DNA of 64,000 nucleotides from Bog-159 sp963738345 (GCA_963738345.1 CAVTWI010000002.1:806001-870000); one strand, 5' to 3'. Positions 46,537 to 56,409 are shown, numbered from the stretch's first letter. Numbers and translations are program-made. The notes: a model not told the origin generated them from the sequence alone.

Positions 46537-46817
46537 TGACGTTTCTTCTTCCTGCGTCGTCGGAATGCCGCCAGCGGTTTCCCGGCGATCTCGTAGGCCG
46601 TAATCACAAACACGCTGTCCGGCTGCGGATCGGGGACGTAGATGACCCGAAGATATCGACCCGCGGCCGTCTGTCCCAATGCAATTCGGGAGCCTTCGCT
46701 CCCGGCCCGATCCTCGCCAGGCTTCTCCAAAACCTCGATGACTTCGACTTCATCGACATTGTGGTTATAGATATGCGGCAAGCCGGTTGCCGGATCCAGA
46801 TAGAATCGCGTTTCCAA
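46533..46817 (-). CDS. BrnT/DUF4258-like toxin
   Basis: A 94-residue protein of a RelE-like RNase type: RFYLDPATGLPHIYNHNVDE, EVLEKPGEDRAGSEGSRIAL, GRYLRVIYVPD, VFVITAYEIAGKPLAAFRRR. The 'R-Y-L-R-V-I-Y-V ... V-F-V-I-T-A-Y' strand pair is typical of the family. Toxin precedes antitoxin. The pair sits exactly between two copies of a 54-bp repeat derived from the end of the ankyrin gene. Confidence 0.75.
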   Translation of the reverse strand: METRFYLDPATGLPHIYNHNVDEVEVIEVLEKPGEDRAGSEGSRIALGQTAAGRYLRVIYVPDPQPDSVFVITAYEIAGKPLAAFRRRRKKKRQ

Positions 46818-46933
46818 GCGTGTTCAAGCCCATTTTAGCGCGCCAGACGGGACTGCGCCTCAATCACCCGGCCCGTATAACAGGTAGGCGCAACTGGTTT
46901 AAAACGACTGGCTACGTACAGCTAAGAGCTGAA

Positions 46934-46987
46934 GCTTCCGCCCCCATTGGAGCGTAGCCTCCTAATAAGGACAGCCGCGCACCTTAG
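46934..46987. repeat. 54-bp direct repeat at the 3' end of the ankyrin gene
   Basis: Second (intact) copy of the 46221-46274 sequence, five mismatches. The core ATTGGAGCGTAGC and CCTAATAAGGACAGCCGCGC is shared. The distance between the copies (713 bp) encloses only the TA pair and about 170 bp of non-coding sequence. Confidence 0.85.
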
Positions 46988-47455
46988 CTACGCCGCCCGA
47001 CACCTGCGCCACACGCGCCCATAGATTGTCCGGCAAATGAAGGCCTGGATCCTTGCGCTTCAATATCTGCACCGTTGCGGACTGGCAGGCGCCCAAGCCG
47101 AAATGGTTCAAGTCTGGAACGGCTCCCAATGCCGCTGCCAGGACGTTGTAACCGTGACGAGTGGTGGCCCGGGGATCGGCGCCGCGCTCCAATAGCAACT
47201 CGACCAGCGTCGTATGGCCATAGGCTGCTGCCACCATCAGGGCGGTTTGTCCGGAGCGGTCGGGCGTATCCACCGGGGTGCCCGCATCGAGCAGCGCCCG
47301 TACGGCTGCCAGTCATTGGCGCGGACGGCCCGCATCAGTGCTGACGCCGCATCGGGAACATTCAGTCTGCCGGGCTTCGCTTCTGGCGCTTGGCCCATCC
47401 TGACGCAAACCGCGAAGAGCACCAGGAAGAGAAGCAGCCAGGATAATCGCGGCAT
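46962..47455 (-). CDS. Secreted ankyrin-repeat protein, one frameshift
   Basis: About 164 residues. N-terminal signal SWLLLFLVLFAVCVRMGQAP, then ankyrin repeats: ALMRAVRAND, after a one-base shift near 47320 AAVRALLDAGTPVDTPDRSG, QTALMVAAAYGHTTLVELLL, ERGADPRATTRHGYNVLAAA. The C-terminus (ILKRKDPGLHLPDNLWARVA) is not a repeat. A periplasmic binding role is possible. Its 3' end is duplicated at 46221-46330. Confidence 0.8.
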
Positions 47456-47578
47456 AAGGGAATCATACGAAATTCTACTTTATGTCGTCAAGTACTCTTC
47501 CTCCAGGCCTGATGCCATTTGCCGCATCCGCGCAAAAGCACTGCCGTATGCTAAATAATATAAGGAGAGGGAAAAGTC

Positions 47579-48370
47579 TTGTCTATGGTTTCTTCCCGGC
47601 AGCACGCCGCTCCTGCAGGCCCCGCGCGACCGCCGGTTCCCGAGCCAACCCTCGCCGAACGTGGCCGTACCCTGGTGCAACAGCAGCGTATCGGCACGCT
47701 CTCGACGCACTCCCGGAAACAGCCGGGATTCCCCTTCGGCTCCGTGATGCCCTATGGCGTCGACGAGTACGGACGGCCTATTTTCCTGATCAGCAGCATG
47801 GCCATGCATACGCAGAACCTGCAAGCCGATCCGCGCGCCAGCCTGCTGGTGAGCGAGGAAGCGGCCGGAGATCCATTGGGTGCCGCGCGCATCACCCTGG
47901 TGGGCGAAGTACAGGTGGTACCACGGGAAGACGCCGCTTCGTTGCGTGAACTCTACCTCGGAAGGCATGAAAACGCCCGCTATTGGGTCGATTTCGACGA
48001 TTTTAGTTTTTACCGGATGCAGCCTGCCGACGTCTACTTTATTGGCGGTTTCGGCGTGATGGGTTGGGTAACAGCGGACGCCTACGCCGGAAGCCAACCG
48101 GATCCGCTGGCGGCATCGGCCGCCGGAATCCTCAATCATATGAATGCGGACCATGCCGAAGCCCTGTTGCTATTGGCGCACGCAGCGGGCGAACCGGATG
48201 CCGAAGCCGCTACCATGACGGCCGTCGATCGCCTGGGTTTCCATGTAAGGTTGCGCACCGGCGAGCGGGTGTACGGCGCGCGCCTGGCTTTCCCGCGGGA
48301 AGTCCGCGATGCAGGGGACGCCCGGACCGTACTGGTAGAGATGGTGCGGGCCGCGCGCACCGCCAGTTAA
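47579..48370 (+). CDS. HugZ-like pyridoxamine-phosphate-oxidase-fold protein with DUF2470 domain
   Basis: A 263-residue protein with the split-barrel FMN/heme-binding fold (ARTLVQQQRIGTLSTHS-type block at about 28-45, FPFGSVMPYGVDEYGRPIFL, SSMAMHTQNLQADPRASLLV) and a C-terminal DUF2470 domain (GILNHMNADHAEALLLLAHA). This architecture is found in HugZ/heme-degrading and related proteins. GGAGAGG upstream fits TTG 47579 (about 11 bases) better than ATG 47585. No neighbour clarifies the role. Confidence 0.85.
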   Translation: MSMVSSRQHAAPAGPARPPVPEPTLAERGRTLVQQQRIGTLSTHSRKQPGFPFGSVMPYGVDEYGRPIFLISSMAMHTQNLQADPRASLLVSEEAAGDPLGAARITLVGEVQVVPREDAASLRELYLGRHENARYWVDFDDFSFYRMQPADVYFIGGFGVMGWVTADAYAGSQPDPLAASAAGILNHMNADHAEALLLLAHAAGEPDAEAATMTAVDRLGFHVRLRTGERVYGARLAFPREVRDAGDARTVLVEMVRAARTAS

Positions 48371-48451
48371 CTCTTTTTGTAGTCTGTTTTTTCGCGGAAT
48401 CGAATCCGCTTGCATCAAAGGCTGATATAAGTTTAAGATAACGATGTGGAT

Positions 48452-48472
48452 AACTCCGAATTGGAGGGAGTT
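48452..48472. promoter_or_regulatory. Inverted repeat ahead of the Rrf2 gene
   Basis: AACTCC (48452-48457) and GGAGTT (48467-48472), ending six bases before the Rrf2 start and overlapping its ribosome-binding site. It could be the autoregulatory operator. Confidence 0.35.
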
Positions 48473-48477
48473 GAAGG

Positions 48478-48945
48478 ATGATCTACTCTCGGTCCGCCGA
48501 ATACGCCATTAGGGCTTTCGTGCACTTGGCTCAGGTGCCGGATGGTAAATACGCGATGGTCAAGAACATCGCGGAGCAGGAGGACATTCCGGCGCACTTC
48601 CTGGCCAAGATCCTGCAGCAGCTTGCCCGCAAGGGGTTGCTGCGCTCGAGCAAAGGTCCCACCGGCGGATTCGCCTTGCGCGTGCCGCCTGAGGACGTCA
48701 AGCTTTGGGATATCGTCGAGGCGTTCGACGGTATGTCGCAATATACGGCATGCGCCAGCGGCCTGTCGGAGTGCTCCGACGACATGCCGTGCTCCATGCA
48801 CGATAGCTGGGTGGCCCTGCGAACGCGTATCATAGATTATTTGGAGAAGAATACGATCGCCGACCTGGTGAAGGCGCTGGATCAGAAACGCAAATCGCTC
48901 GCCAAACAACGCAAAACCAAGCGCGCGGTTGCGGCTCGCAAGTAA
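48478..48945 (+). CDS. Rrf2-family transcriptional regulator
   Basis: A 155-residue winged-helix regulator of the IscR/NsrR family: SRSAEYAIRAFVHLAQVPDG, LAKILQQLARKGLLRSSKGP, TGGFALRVPPEDVKLWDIVE. Three Cys (TACASGLSECSDDMPCSMH) can hold an Fe-S cluster, so it probably senses redox state, NO or cluster status. It precedes clpP by 31 bp, probably in one transcript. The C-terminus is Lys/Arg rich. Confidence 0.94.
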   Translation: MIYSRSAEYAIRAFVHLAQVPDGKYAMVKNIAEQEDIPAHFLAKILQQLARKGLLRSSKGPTGGFALRVPPEDVKLWDIVEAFDGMSQYTACASGLSECSDDMPCSMHDSWVALRTRIIDYLEKNTIADLVKALDQKRKSLAKQRKTKRAVAARK

Positions 48946-48976
48946 TCGGCTGCATCAAATAGTAAGGGGGTGCCCA

Positions 48977-49597
48977 ATGGGCCAATCTGTCCTCGTCCCC
49001 ATGGTTGTCGAACAGACATCCAGGGGGGAACGCGCATACGACATCTATTCACGACTGTTAAAAGAGAACATTATATTTTTGGGCACGCCGATTGACGATA
49101 ACGTCGCCAATCTGGTGATCGCCCAACTGCTGTTCCTGGAAGCTGAAGATCCTGAAAAGGACGTTTCCATTTATATCAATTCCCCGGGCGGATCCATTAC
49201 CGCGGGCCTCGCCATCCTGGACACCATGGACTTCATCCGTCCCGATATCGTGACCATCTGCGTGGGTCAGGCGGCTTCCATGGCGGCCGTGCTGTTGGCC
49301 AAAGGGACCAAAGGCAAGCGCTTCAGCCTGCCCAATTCCCGCATCATGATCCACCAGCCCTCCATGCAGGGTCTGGCGGGACAGGCGGCGGATATCGACA
49401 TCTATGCGAAGGAAATCCTGCGCATGCGCGAGACATTGAACACGCTGCTGGCGGATGCCACCGGCCAACCGGTGGACCGCATCGCGCGCGATGTGGACCG
49501 CGATTACATCATGAGCCCCGAACAGGGCGTGGAATACGGAATGATCGACCGCGTGATCGCCAGCCGCGACCTGGTTCCCGTTGCCGTAACGAAGTAA
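48977..49597 (+). CDS. clpP: ATP-dependent Clp protease proteolytic subunit
   Basis: Serine protease core of ClpXP/ClpAP, 206 residues. Triad Ser101 (VGQAASMAAVLL), His126 (MIHQP) and Asp172; INSPGGSITAGLAI forms the oxyanion region. GGGGG six bases upstream selects ATG 48977 within a longer frame. No clpX or tig is adjacent; the Rrf2 gene upstream is an unusual neighbour. Confidence 0.97.
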   Translation: MGQSVLVPMVVEQTSRGERAYDIYSRLLKENIIFLGTPIDDNVANLVIAQLLFLEAEDPEKDVSIYINSPGGSITAGLAILDTMDFIRPDIVTICVGQAASMAAVLLAKGTKGKRFSLPNSRIMIHQPSMQGLAGQAADIDIYAKEILRMRETLNTLLADATGQPVDRIARDVDRDYIMSPEQGVEYGMIDRVIASRDLVPVAVTK

Positions 49598-49605
49598 AGC
49601 AAGGA

Positions 49606-49630
49606 AGGGGCAGGCCTCGCGCCTGTCCCT
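49606..49630. terminator. Hairpin after clpP
   Basis: AGGGGCAGGC (49606-49615) pairs with GCCTGTCCCT (49621-49630) through one G-U, loop of five. It begins nine bases after the clpP stop. A C-rich rather than T-rich tract follows, so it may work with Rho or be a repeat related to 8500-8525. Confidence 0.5.
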
Positions 49631-49679
49631 CTTCCCCCCCTCTAATCCCCCGCCCTTAAATTGCCGATATAAGTAACGT

Positions 49680-49853
49680 ATGACCGTCACAGGTGTCGAG
49701 TGGCGCGATCTGGACCCCCATCAAGGTCAGTATCCGTCCAAACGGCCGCCGAGGCGTAGTCCAAAGCAAGAGGATCCCGAGGCTGATTCTGTCGAGATCC
49801 ATGGCCAAACGGATGACGAAGCAGCCGATGGGCTGGATGAGTCCGACCACTAG
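49680..49853 (+). CDS. Possible small acidic protein
   Basis: A 57-residue frame (MTVTGVEWRDLDPHQGQYPS, KRPPRRSPKQEDPEAD, ending LDESDH) with a basic centre and acidic tail and codon choice like the genes around it. No clear ribosome-binding site. It lies between clpP and the GH31 gene. No family recognised. Confidence 0.4.
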   Translation: MTVTGVEWRDLDPHQGQYPSKRPPRRSPKQEDPEADSVEIHGQTDDEAADGLDESDH

Positions 49854-49901
49854 CTAATACAGCCACGTTCCGCCGGGGCACCGTCTGGTACTATCCGGTT
49901 T

Positions 49902-52232
49902 ATGTCGAAGACGCTGTTCCTCCCGCTGGCCCTGCTTGCCATTGCCGCCAGCCTGCCCGCCCAATGGGTACCGCCCAACCCCGTTACCAGTGTCCAAAAG
50001 CAGCCGAACGGCCTGCTGCTTACCATGCAATCGGGCGCCATGCGGATCGAAGTAGATTCCGACTCCATCATCCATGTAATCTATTCGCCCCGCCCGGAAT
50101 TCCCCAAGCAGACTGAATATATCGTCAACAAAACCTCGTGGCCTACGACGGAATTTAACTCGGAGTCAACCGCTCAGGACATCGTGCTGACTACCGCGCG
50201 GTTAAAGGTCAATATCGCCCGCCAGGACGGCGCCATCTCCTACCTGGATCTATCCGGCAAGAAGCTGCTGACCGAGGGTCCCAAAATCATGACTCCCGCC
50301 ACGGTGAACGGGGAACAAGCCTATCACGCGGAAGATAGCATCGCCATGTATGGCTCCGAAGAAGGCCTGTACGGCCTGGGCCAGCATCAGGCGGGCGTGT
50401 GGAATTATCGCGGCGACTCGGTGGATGTTTCGCAGGACAATACCAGCATCGCCGTGCCCCTACTGCTTTCGACCAATGGCTACGGGCTCTTTTATAACAA
50501 TGCGTCGCGCATGCGCTTCAACAACAGGTTCGTCCATTCGCTATACGTCAGCGCGGAGGTCGCCGACACTCTGGATTACTACTTCATCTACGGACCTGAC
50601 TTCGATAACATCGTGGCGGGATACCGCCAACTGACCGGTGCCGCCCCTATGTTCGGGAAATGGGCCTATGGCTTCTGGCAATGCAAGAACAAATACCAGA
50701 CGCAGGAGGAGTTGCTGGGCGTGGCGCATAAGTATCGCGAACTGCATATTCCGGTCGATAACATCGTGCAGGATTGGTTCTGGTGGACCACCAAGGGCGA
50801 GATGGTCTTCAACAAGAACTACCCGGATGCCAAGGGCATGATCGACGATCTGCATCGCAACAACCTGCACCTGATGATCTCGGTGTGGCCGTACTTCGAC
50901 CCCGGCACCCCCACCTACGCCGACATGGACAAGCGCGGCTTTTTCATCGATCGCACGAAGACGCGCGCCTATCATCCCGCCGGTATGGCGGTCTACGACG
51001 CCACCAATCCCGCGGCCCGCGACTATTACTGGAACCTGATGGATAAGGCGCTCTTCAAGATCGGCGCGGATGCCTGGTGGCTCGATACTACGGAACCCGA
51101 AACCGAGGGACGCGAAGAGAACCTGATGCTGACCAACAAACTGGCCATCGGCAGCGGCGCGCGCTATGCCAACATCTTTTCGCTGATGACCACCCAGGCA
51201 GTCTACGACGGCCAGCGCAAAGCCAGCGACCGTAAGCGCGTTTTCATCCTCTCGCGGTCAGCCTTCGCGGGTGCGCAGCGCAATGCCGTCACCGCTTGGT
51301 CCGGCGATATTCTGTCGGACTTTGAAACCTACAAGCGGCAAATCCCAGCGGGGCTGAATTTCTCGCTCTCCGGCATCCCTTACTGGACCACCGATATCGG
51401 CGGGTTCTTCATCGGCAACACCAACGACCCGGCGTACCGCGAGCTATTCGTGCGCTGGTTTCAATACGGCACTTTTTGCCCGATCTTCCGCGTGCATGGT
51501 ACCCGCACCACCAATCAGAACGAACTGTGGTCTTATGGGCCGGAAGCCCAGAAGATCCTGACCCAGTACGATCGCCTGCGTTACGAACTGATGCCCTATA
51601 TCTACTCCGTGGCGTGGATGACTACGCACGAGAGCTATACGCCCATGCGTCCGCTGGTGATGGATTTTCGCGCGGATGTGCGCGCGCAGAATATCGGCGA
51701 TCAGTTCTTGTATGGTCCCGCGATCCTGGTGAATCCGGTCACCGAACCCGGCGCCACCACACGGCATCTGTATCTACCCAAGACCAAGTGGTATGACTTC
51801 TGGAACGGCCAAGCCACCGATGGCGGTAAGTCCGTTGACGCGCCCGCCACGCTCGACCGCTTGCCGCTTTATGTGCGCGCCGGTTCGATTCTGCCCATGG
51901 GACCCGACGTGGAATATGCGGCCGAAAAGGCTGCCGATCCCATCGAACTGCGAGTCTATCGCGGCGCCGACGGCAACTTCACCCTCTACGAAGACGAGAA
52001 CGATACCTACGATTACGAGAAGGGCGTCTATGCCACCATCCCGATCCATTGGGATGATGCCGCCCGCACCCTTACCATCGGCGCGCGCCAGGGAAACTTC
52101 CCCGGCATGCTCGACAAACGCACGTTCCGCGTAGTCTTCGTGAGCGGCGACCACGGAACCGGAATCGGCCAGACTGCGCAACCGGACAAAACCGTCGAAT
52201 ATGCGGGCCAGTCCGTTACGGTTGCGCCTTAG
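49902..52232 (+). CDS. Secreted glycoside hydrolase family 31 (alpha-xylosidase/alpha-glucosidase)
   Basis: Retaining exo-alpha-glycosidase of 776 residues with signal peptide (KTLFLPLALLAIAASLPAQW). N-terminal beta domain with GLYGLGQHQAGVWNYRG; catalytic barrel with nucleophile Asp395 (AWWLDTTEPE) and acid/base Asp469 (WSGDILSDF); PYWTTDIGGFF; a C-terminal beta domain (DUF5110-like, LYEDENDTYDYEKGVY). The WWLDTTEPE form is like xyloglucan alpha-xylosidases. It would release xylose or glucose from plant oligosaccharides. It overlaps the convergent M28 gene by 17 bp. Confidence 0.93.
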   Translation: MSKTLFLPLALLAIAASLPAQWVPPNPVTSVQKQPNGLLLTMQSGAMRIEVDSDSIIHVIYSPRPEFPKQTEYIVNKTSWPTTEFNSESTAQDIVLTTARLKVNIARQDGAISYLDLSGKKLLTEGPKIMTPATVNGEQAYHAEDSIAMYGSEEGLYGLGQHQAGVWNYRGDSVDVSQDNTSIAVPLLLSTNGYGLFYNNASRMRFNNRFVHSLYVSAEVADTLDYYFIYGPDFDNIVAGYRQLTGAAPMFGKWAYGFWQCKNKYQTQEELLGVAHKYRELHIPVDNIVQDWFWWTTKGEMVFNKNYPDAKGMIDDLHRNNLHLMISVWPYFDPGTPTYADMDKRGFFIDRTKTRAYHPAGMAVYDATNPAARDYYWNLMDKALFKIGADAWWLDTTEPETEGREENLMLTNKLAIGSGARYANIFSLMTTQAVYDGQRKASDRKRVFILSRSAFAGAQRNAVTAWSGDILSDFETYKRQIPAGLNFSLSGIPYWTTDIGGFFIGNTNDPAYRELFVRWFQYGTFCPIFRVHGTRTTNQNELWSYGPEAQKILTQYDRLRYELMPYIYSVAWMTTHESYTPMRPLVMDFRADVRAQNIGDQFLYGPAILVNPVTEPGATTRHLYLPKTKWYDFWNGQATDGGKSVDAPATLDRLPLYVRAGSILPMGPDVEYAAEKAADPIELRVYRGADGNFTLYEDENDTYDYEKGVYATIPIHWDDAARTLTIGARQGNFPGMLDKRTFRVVFVSGDHGTGIGQTAQPDKTVEYAGQSVTVAP

Positions 52233-53860
52233 GCAGTTCTTTCCGCGGCAGCATCTCCGGGGCATTGGCAGCCTGATAAACAACCGCCGCGATCACCGCC
52301 GATGCCTCCATCAGATCCGAAGGCACCGCATGATCGTAAGTATCCATGCTGGAGTGGTGCGTCACCGTGCCGTAATCGAGCGGATCCTGAATGAACTGGA
52401 AGCCCGGCAGGCCCACCGCGTCGAACGACAAATGGTCGGTGCCACCGGTATCTTTGATCGTGATGGTGGTGGCGCCCTCGTCGCGGAACGGCGATAGCCA
52501 GCTTTCGAATAGCGGGCGCATGGCATCGTTGCCCTGCAAATAGACGCCGCGAATCTTGCCGCTGCCGTTATCCAGATTGAAATAGCCCGATAGCTTGGCA
52601 TGGTCGGGCAGCAACTTCATGGTTTTGGCATCGCCGAAGTGCTGCTTCACATAGGCCTCGGAACCGTATAATCCCTGCTCCTCGCCGCTCCACAGCCCGA
52701 TCCGCACCGTGCGGTCCATCGGCACATTCAGGGTCTTCAGAATCCGCATCACTTCGATCATCACCGCGCTGCCCGCGCCATTGTCCGTGGCGCCGGTGCC
52801 GGCATGCCAGGAATCGAAGTGCGCGCCAATCATGACCACCTCATCGGCTTCTTGCGCCCCGGGATCTCGCCGACCACATTGGCCGAATTCACATCCGCAT
52901 CCGAAGCCTTCACCTTCAGCGAAACGCGCACCCGCACCGGCTTTTTCTTCTCCATCACCCGCGCCATGCGGTTGTACTGTTCCGCCGTCAGGATGAATGT
53001 CGGCGGCGCCAGCGGATCGGCGCTTTGTGCGACCCCGCCGCTTCGGCGTTGGTAGTGCCATCGTGCGAACGGTCGTCGCGCATCAGGATTCCCAACACGC
53101 CTTCGTCGTGAAAGAAGCGATTGCGCTCGGTTGAAAGCGCGACCATGGCATCGAACAGGTCGTCGAACACGGACTCCGGCAGAGCCATGAAGAATTTGCC
53201 CATTTCAGCCGGATCTTCCGGCCATACCAGATCGGCCAGTTTGGCATAATTCTTGGCGGCGTGTTCCGGCGCGGCTGGCGATATCCGCCAGTTCAGCGTC
53301 CGTATATCGCTGGAACTGCGCCTTGGTCTGTTCGGCGGGGATCTTAGGATCGCGCAGCAACACGAACTTGCCACGCAGCTTGCCGGTCCACTTCTTCCGA
53401 TAATCTGCGAACTCTTCGCGCGCTTTCTTAGGATCGAAGGTGCGCTTTAGCGGCGCCAGAATGGTCTCGCCAGTAATGGGTCCATTGGTGCCCTCGCACC
53501 ACGCCAGCGGTATGGCGATCAAGCGAAGCGTAGCGCGGTTCCAGCATTTCGACCGACCACTGCTCGGCCGTCCACGCACGCCCGAAAGGTCCCCAACTTT
53601 CCAGATGCACGTTGCTCAATCCCGATCTCGCGCAAGCGTCCGGCGGCCCAGTCCGCAGCCTGGAAAAACTCGGGCGAGGCGGTCAGGCGCGGCCCGTATA
53701 CATCGGTCATCCAGGAGAGATGATCCATGACTTTCGAATGGTCGTAGGCCTCGGTCTTGATGCGCGAGACCAAGCCAAGATCTAACTTGGTCTGGCCCCA
53801 CGCTGCGGGGACCAAAGCGATGACTAACAGCGAGCGCAGGCGAAATGCGGATGTGAACAT
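52216..53860 (-). CDS. Secreted M28 aminopeptidase, frameshifted
   Basis: About 545 residues read over at least five frames (breaks near 53580, 53290, 53040 and 52865, among others). Signal FRLRSLLVIALVPAAWGQT; PA-like insert and LRGKFVLLRDPKIPAEQTKA; zinc-site blocks VVMIGAHFDSWHAGTGATDN, IGLWSGEEQGLYGSEAY and HHSSMDTYDHAVPSDL carry the expected His, Asp and Glu ligands. Cleaves amino-terminal residues from peptides outside the cytosol. 27 bases after the TIGR03436 gene, so probably co-transcribed with it. Sequence error is the likely cause of the breaks. Confidence 0.85.
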
Positions 53861-53887
53861 GTCTGACTACTGTATCAAATCGTCCGC

Positions 53888-56090
53888 TCACTTTCCCGCG
53901 ACAGTATAAGCGAGGGCGCGCGTGGTGCTGCTGGCGCCTTGCGCCACGGTGATGCGCACTTCGTAACTGCCCGGCTTACTGGTGGGCTCGATAATCATGG
54001 GGATGGCGCCGGATACATCGGGCGCGGGCAGCGGAGGATTCAGCACCGCGATAGGCTTGCCCTTCTTGGTCAATTGCACGTGCAATTCGGGCTTGGCGGG
54101 GTTACCGGCTTGCGGATAAACCATGAAATAGACAAACGGAAGCGCACCCGAAAATAGGTCGGTGGTAACAAAGGGAAGCACGCGTTTGCCGGTGTACTCA
54201 AAGGGATCGGTGGGCTCCGGCGGACGTGTAATAGTGTCCAGTTTCCGCACCAAGGCGAGGTCGCTCATGCCCACGCCAGGCTGCAGCGTATTATCAATCT
54301 GCAGGGTCCCGGTGCTGGCCCGATTGCCTTCGTGGTCGACCACTGCGGTCTCCACGGTGTAGCGTCCCGGCAGAAGAGTGACCGCATGTTCGTAAGTCAT
54401 CAGTTCGACCTTCACCGCGGCCAATGCTTCATTGGAAACCTCCGACGGAATATCTTTACTGATCCGCTCCACGATCTGACCCTGGGCATCTTTTACCAGC
54501 GCCAGGAACGATCCGTGCAGCCGTTGCTTCTGGGCCGCAGCGGCCGGTGTCGCCGTCAAATTTGAAATCGGCATCTCGAAGGCGATGGCATATTGGGCCG
54601 TGCCGTCCGCTGCGCGAAACCGGTAAGCGCGAGATAAAAAGTCGAATGCGTGCGGACGAGGTTGCGTATCGAGCGCCTTCAATCCCGCCATTTCTGCGGC
54701 AGTTACCGGACGCTCAGCCGTGTCGGGCACCGCAAAATAGCCGCTCCGCGTTTCCACATGCAGTCCGGCGCGCGCTAGCTTAACTTCGATCTTTCGAAAG
54801 TGCCCGTCGTCGCGCTGCGCCGTGGGCGGATACGACAGTTCGTAATGCGTATCCACCTCCTCCATCACATGCGCCAGCAGTTTGTCGCTGTTGTTGGTGT
54901 TGGCGATCAGAAACCCGCCCGTGCGTTCGGCCAATTCCCGGATGGCTTCCTGACGATTGGCGCTGCGTACGGCGAATTGAAGAACGTCATCCTGGTGCGC
55001 CAGTTCCATCATCTGCGCGGCGGCCGAGACCGCCGGCGGACCGTGCACTCCGCCCGGCGACGTGGAAGTGGAAGACGTCAACCCGATGCTGGCGGGTCCT
55101 TGCTGCTGGCTCAACGATGCCGTGTACGTCAGCAGCGCCCTGGCGGGCGCCATGGCCGATTGCGGCGCCAGACAACTGTCGCTGGGCTCATCCTGGCACA
55201 CCCCCAACCCCCACACGTCCATGGCGTAAAACGTGACACCGCCCCTGGTGGCGGCCTGGACCAATGAGTTCCAATACTCGATTTGATCCGGGGGCCTCGT
55301 CATTCCGGTGGTCATGAGCAGGACCGTCTTTTGAAAGGGCAGCGGGCTGAGTTGCCGTACCAAACCCCGCAAGGCGTCGATCTCGCGCAGGCCCGCATTG
55401 ACCGAAAACTCCATGTCGCCGCGCATTCCCAACGGATCAGACGAGCTGGAACCATCCGCGTTTTGGCTCTGGCCACCAGGCGGCGCGACTGACGCCGCGA
55501 CCGACATGCTGAGGCCGTTCAGCAGGGCCGCCGTTCCCAAGTTCACCGCGGGCAATTGATTGATGGCTGCCAGTTCCAAGGCCTTAATCAAATGCTCGCG
55601 GCTATTGGAGAAAGGGAAAACCGGCCGCAACCCCGAGCCATCCAGGCTGAAGACGCCGATAAATGTATTGGGGCGCAATTCCTCATTCACGAACTTACGC
55701 GCCGATTCGAACGCGAAGCTGCGCGTATCCTCGTTCAGGTCGTGAAGCACGAGGCAGACCATATTGACGGTGCGCAATGGATTAAAGGGGCGCGGGCGCG
55801 CCGGAGCCCCAGGTTGCCCGCTACTCTCTTCGGCGGCCTGTTTGGCGTCGTCCGCACGCACTTCAGCTCCGGCCACTAATCGGAAGGAGCGCACTTCCTG
55901 GCGCACGCCGTCTTCGTAGACGGTTACATCGCCGGGCTTCAGGTTGGTGATCAGACGGCCGTGTGCGTCGCGCACCACCACATCGAGCAAACACCTCGCG
56001 CGCCGAACTCTTAATCACGGTGTTAGGCGACTGGGCTAGGCAACACACGCCCGTCAGCAGGGCGAAGGCCGCCGGCAAGAATTTGGGCAT
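53888..56090 (-). CDS. VWFA-related acidobacterial protein (TIGR03436 type), one frameshift
   Basis: About 733 residues. Signal peptide from ATG 56090 (PKFLPAAFALLTGVCCLAQS); a one-base shift near 55985 joins TVIKSSAREV to LDVVVRDAHGRLITNLKPGD, the start of the TIGR03436 family (V-x-V-x-D-x-x-G-x-x-I-x-x-L-x-x-x-D-F-x-V-x-E-D). The von Willebrand A-like domain spans about 90-370 without a canonical DxSxS; later parts are beta-sandwich-like. Function unknown; typical of Acidobacteria. A second, shorter VWA protein is in the sortase operon. Confidence 0.85.
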
Positions 56091-56193
56091 ATAGCTATGA
56101 CGATGATACACATATTGCGGGTACAGCAAGTACAGCAAGCCGGCCAGGAAACTCGCGTCATGGCATCGCGCTATTATGGGCTTCGTGAGGACC

Positions 56194-56409
56194 ATGATTT
56201 CGATTTCGCTGCCGATCCTCGCGCAGGCCAGGAGACACGCCGCCGAGCGTGGTATTACGCTTAGCGCGCTGATCCAGGATGCTTTGAGCGATCACTTGGC
56301 GCGAAACCCACACGCCGCCAGCAAATCCGTTGACGAGCCTGCCAGCCTTGACCCCGCATCGACCGTAGTTCTTCCCGACGATGCGCCCGCCTTATCGCCT
56401 CAGTCCTAG
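56194..56409 (+). CDS. Orphan ribbon-helix-helix antitoxin-like protein
   Basis: A 71-residue protein: MISISLPILAQARRHAAERG, ITLSALIQDALSDHLARN form a ribbon-helix-helix as in CopG/VapB antitoxins, followed by a Ser/Pro/Asp-rich tail that would contact a toxin. GTGAGGACC precedes ATG 56194. No toxin gene follows: the next gene is an outer-membrane barrel. Possibly a solitary regulator. Confidence 0.65.
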   Translation: MISISLPILAQARRHAAERGITLSALIQDALSDHLARNPHAASKSVDEPASLDPASTVVLPDDAPALSPQS

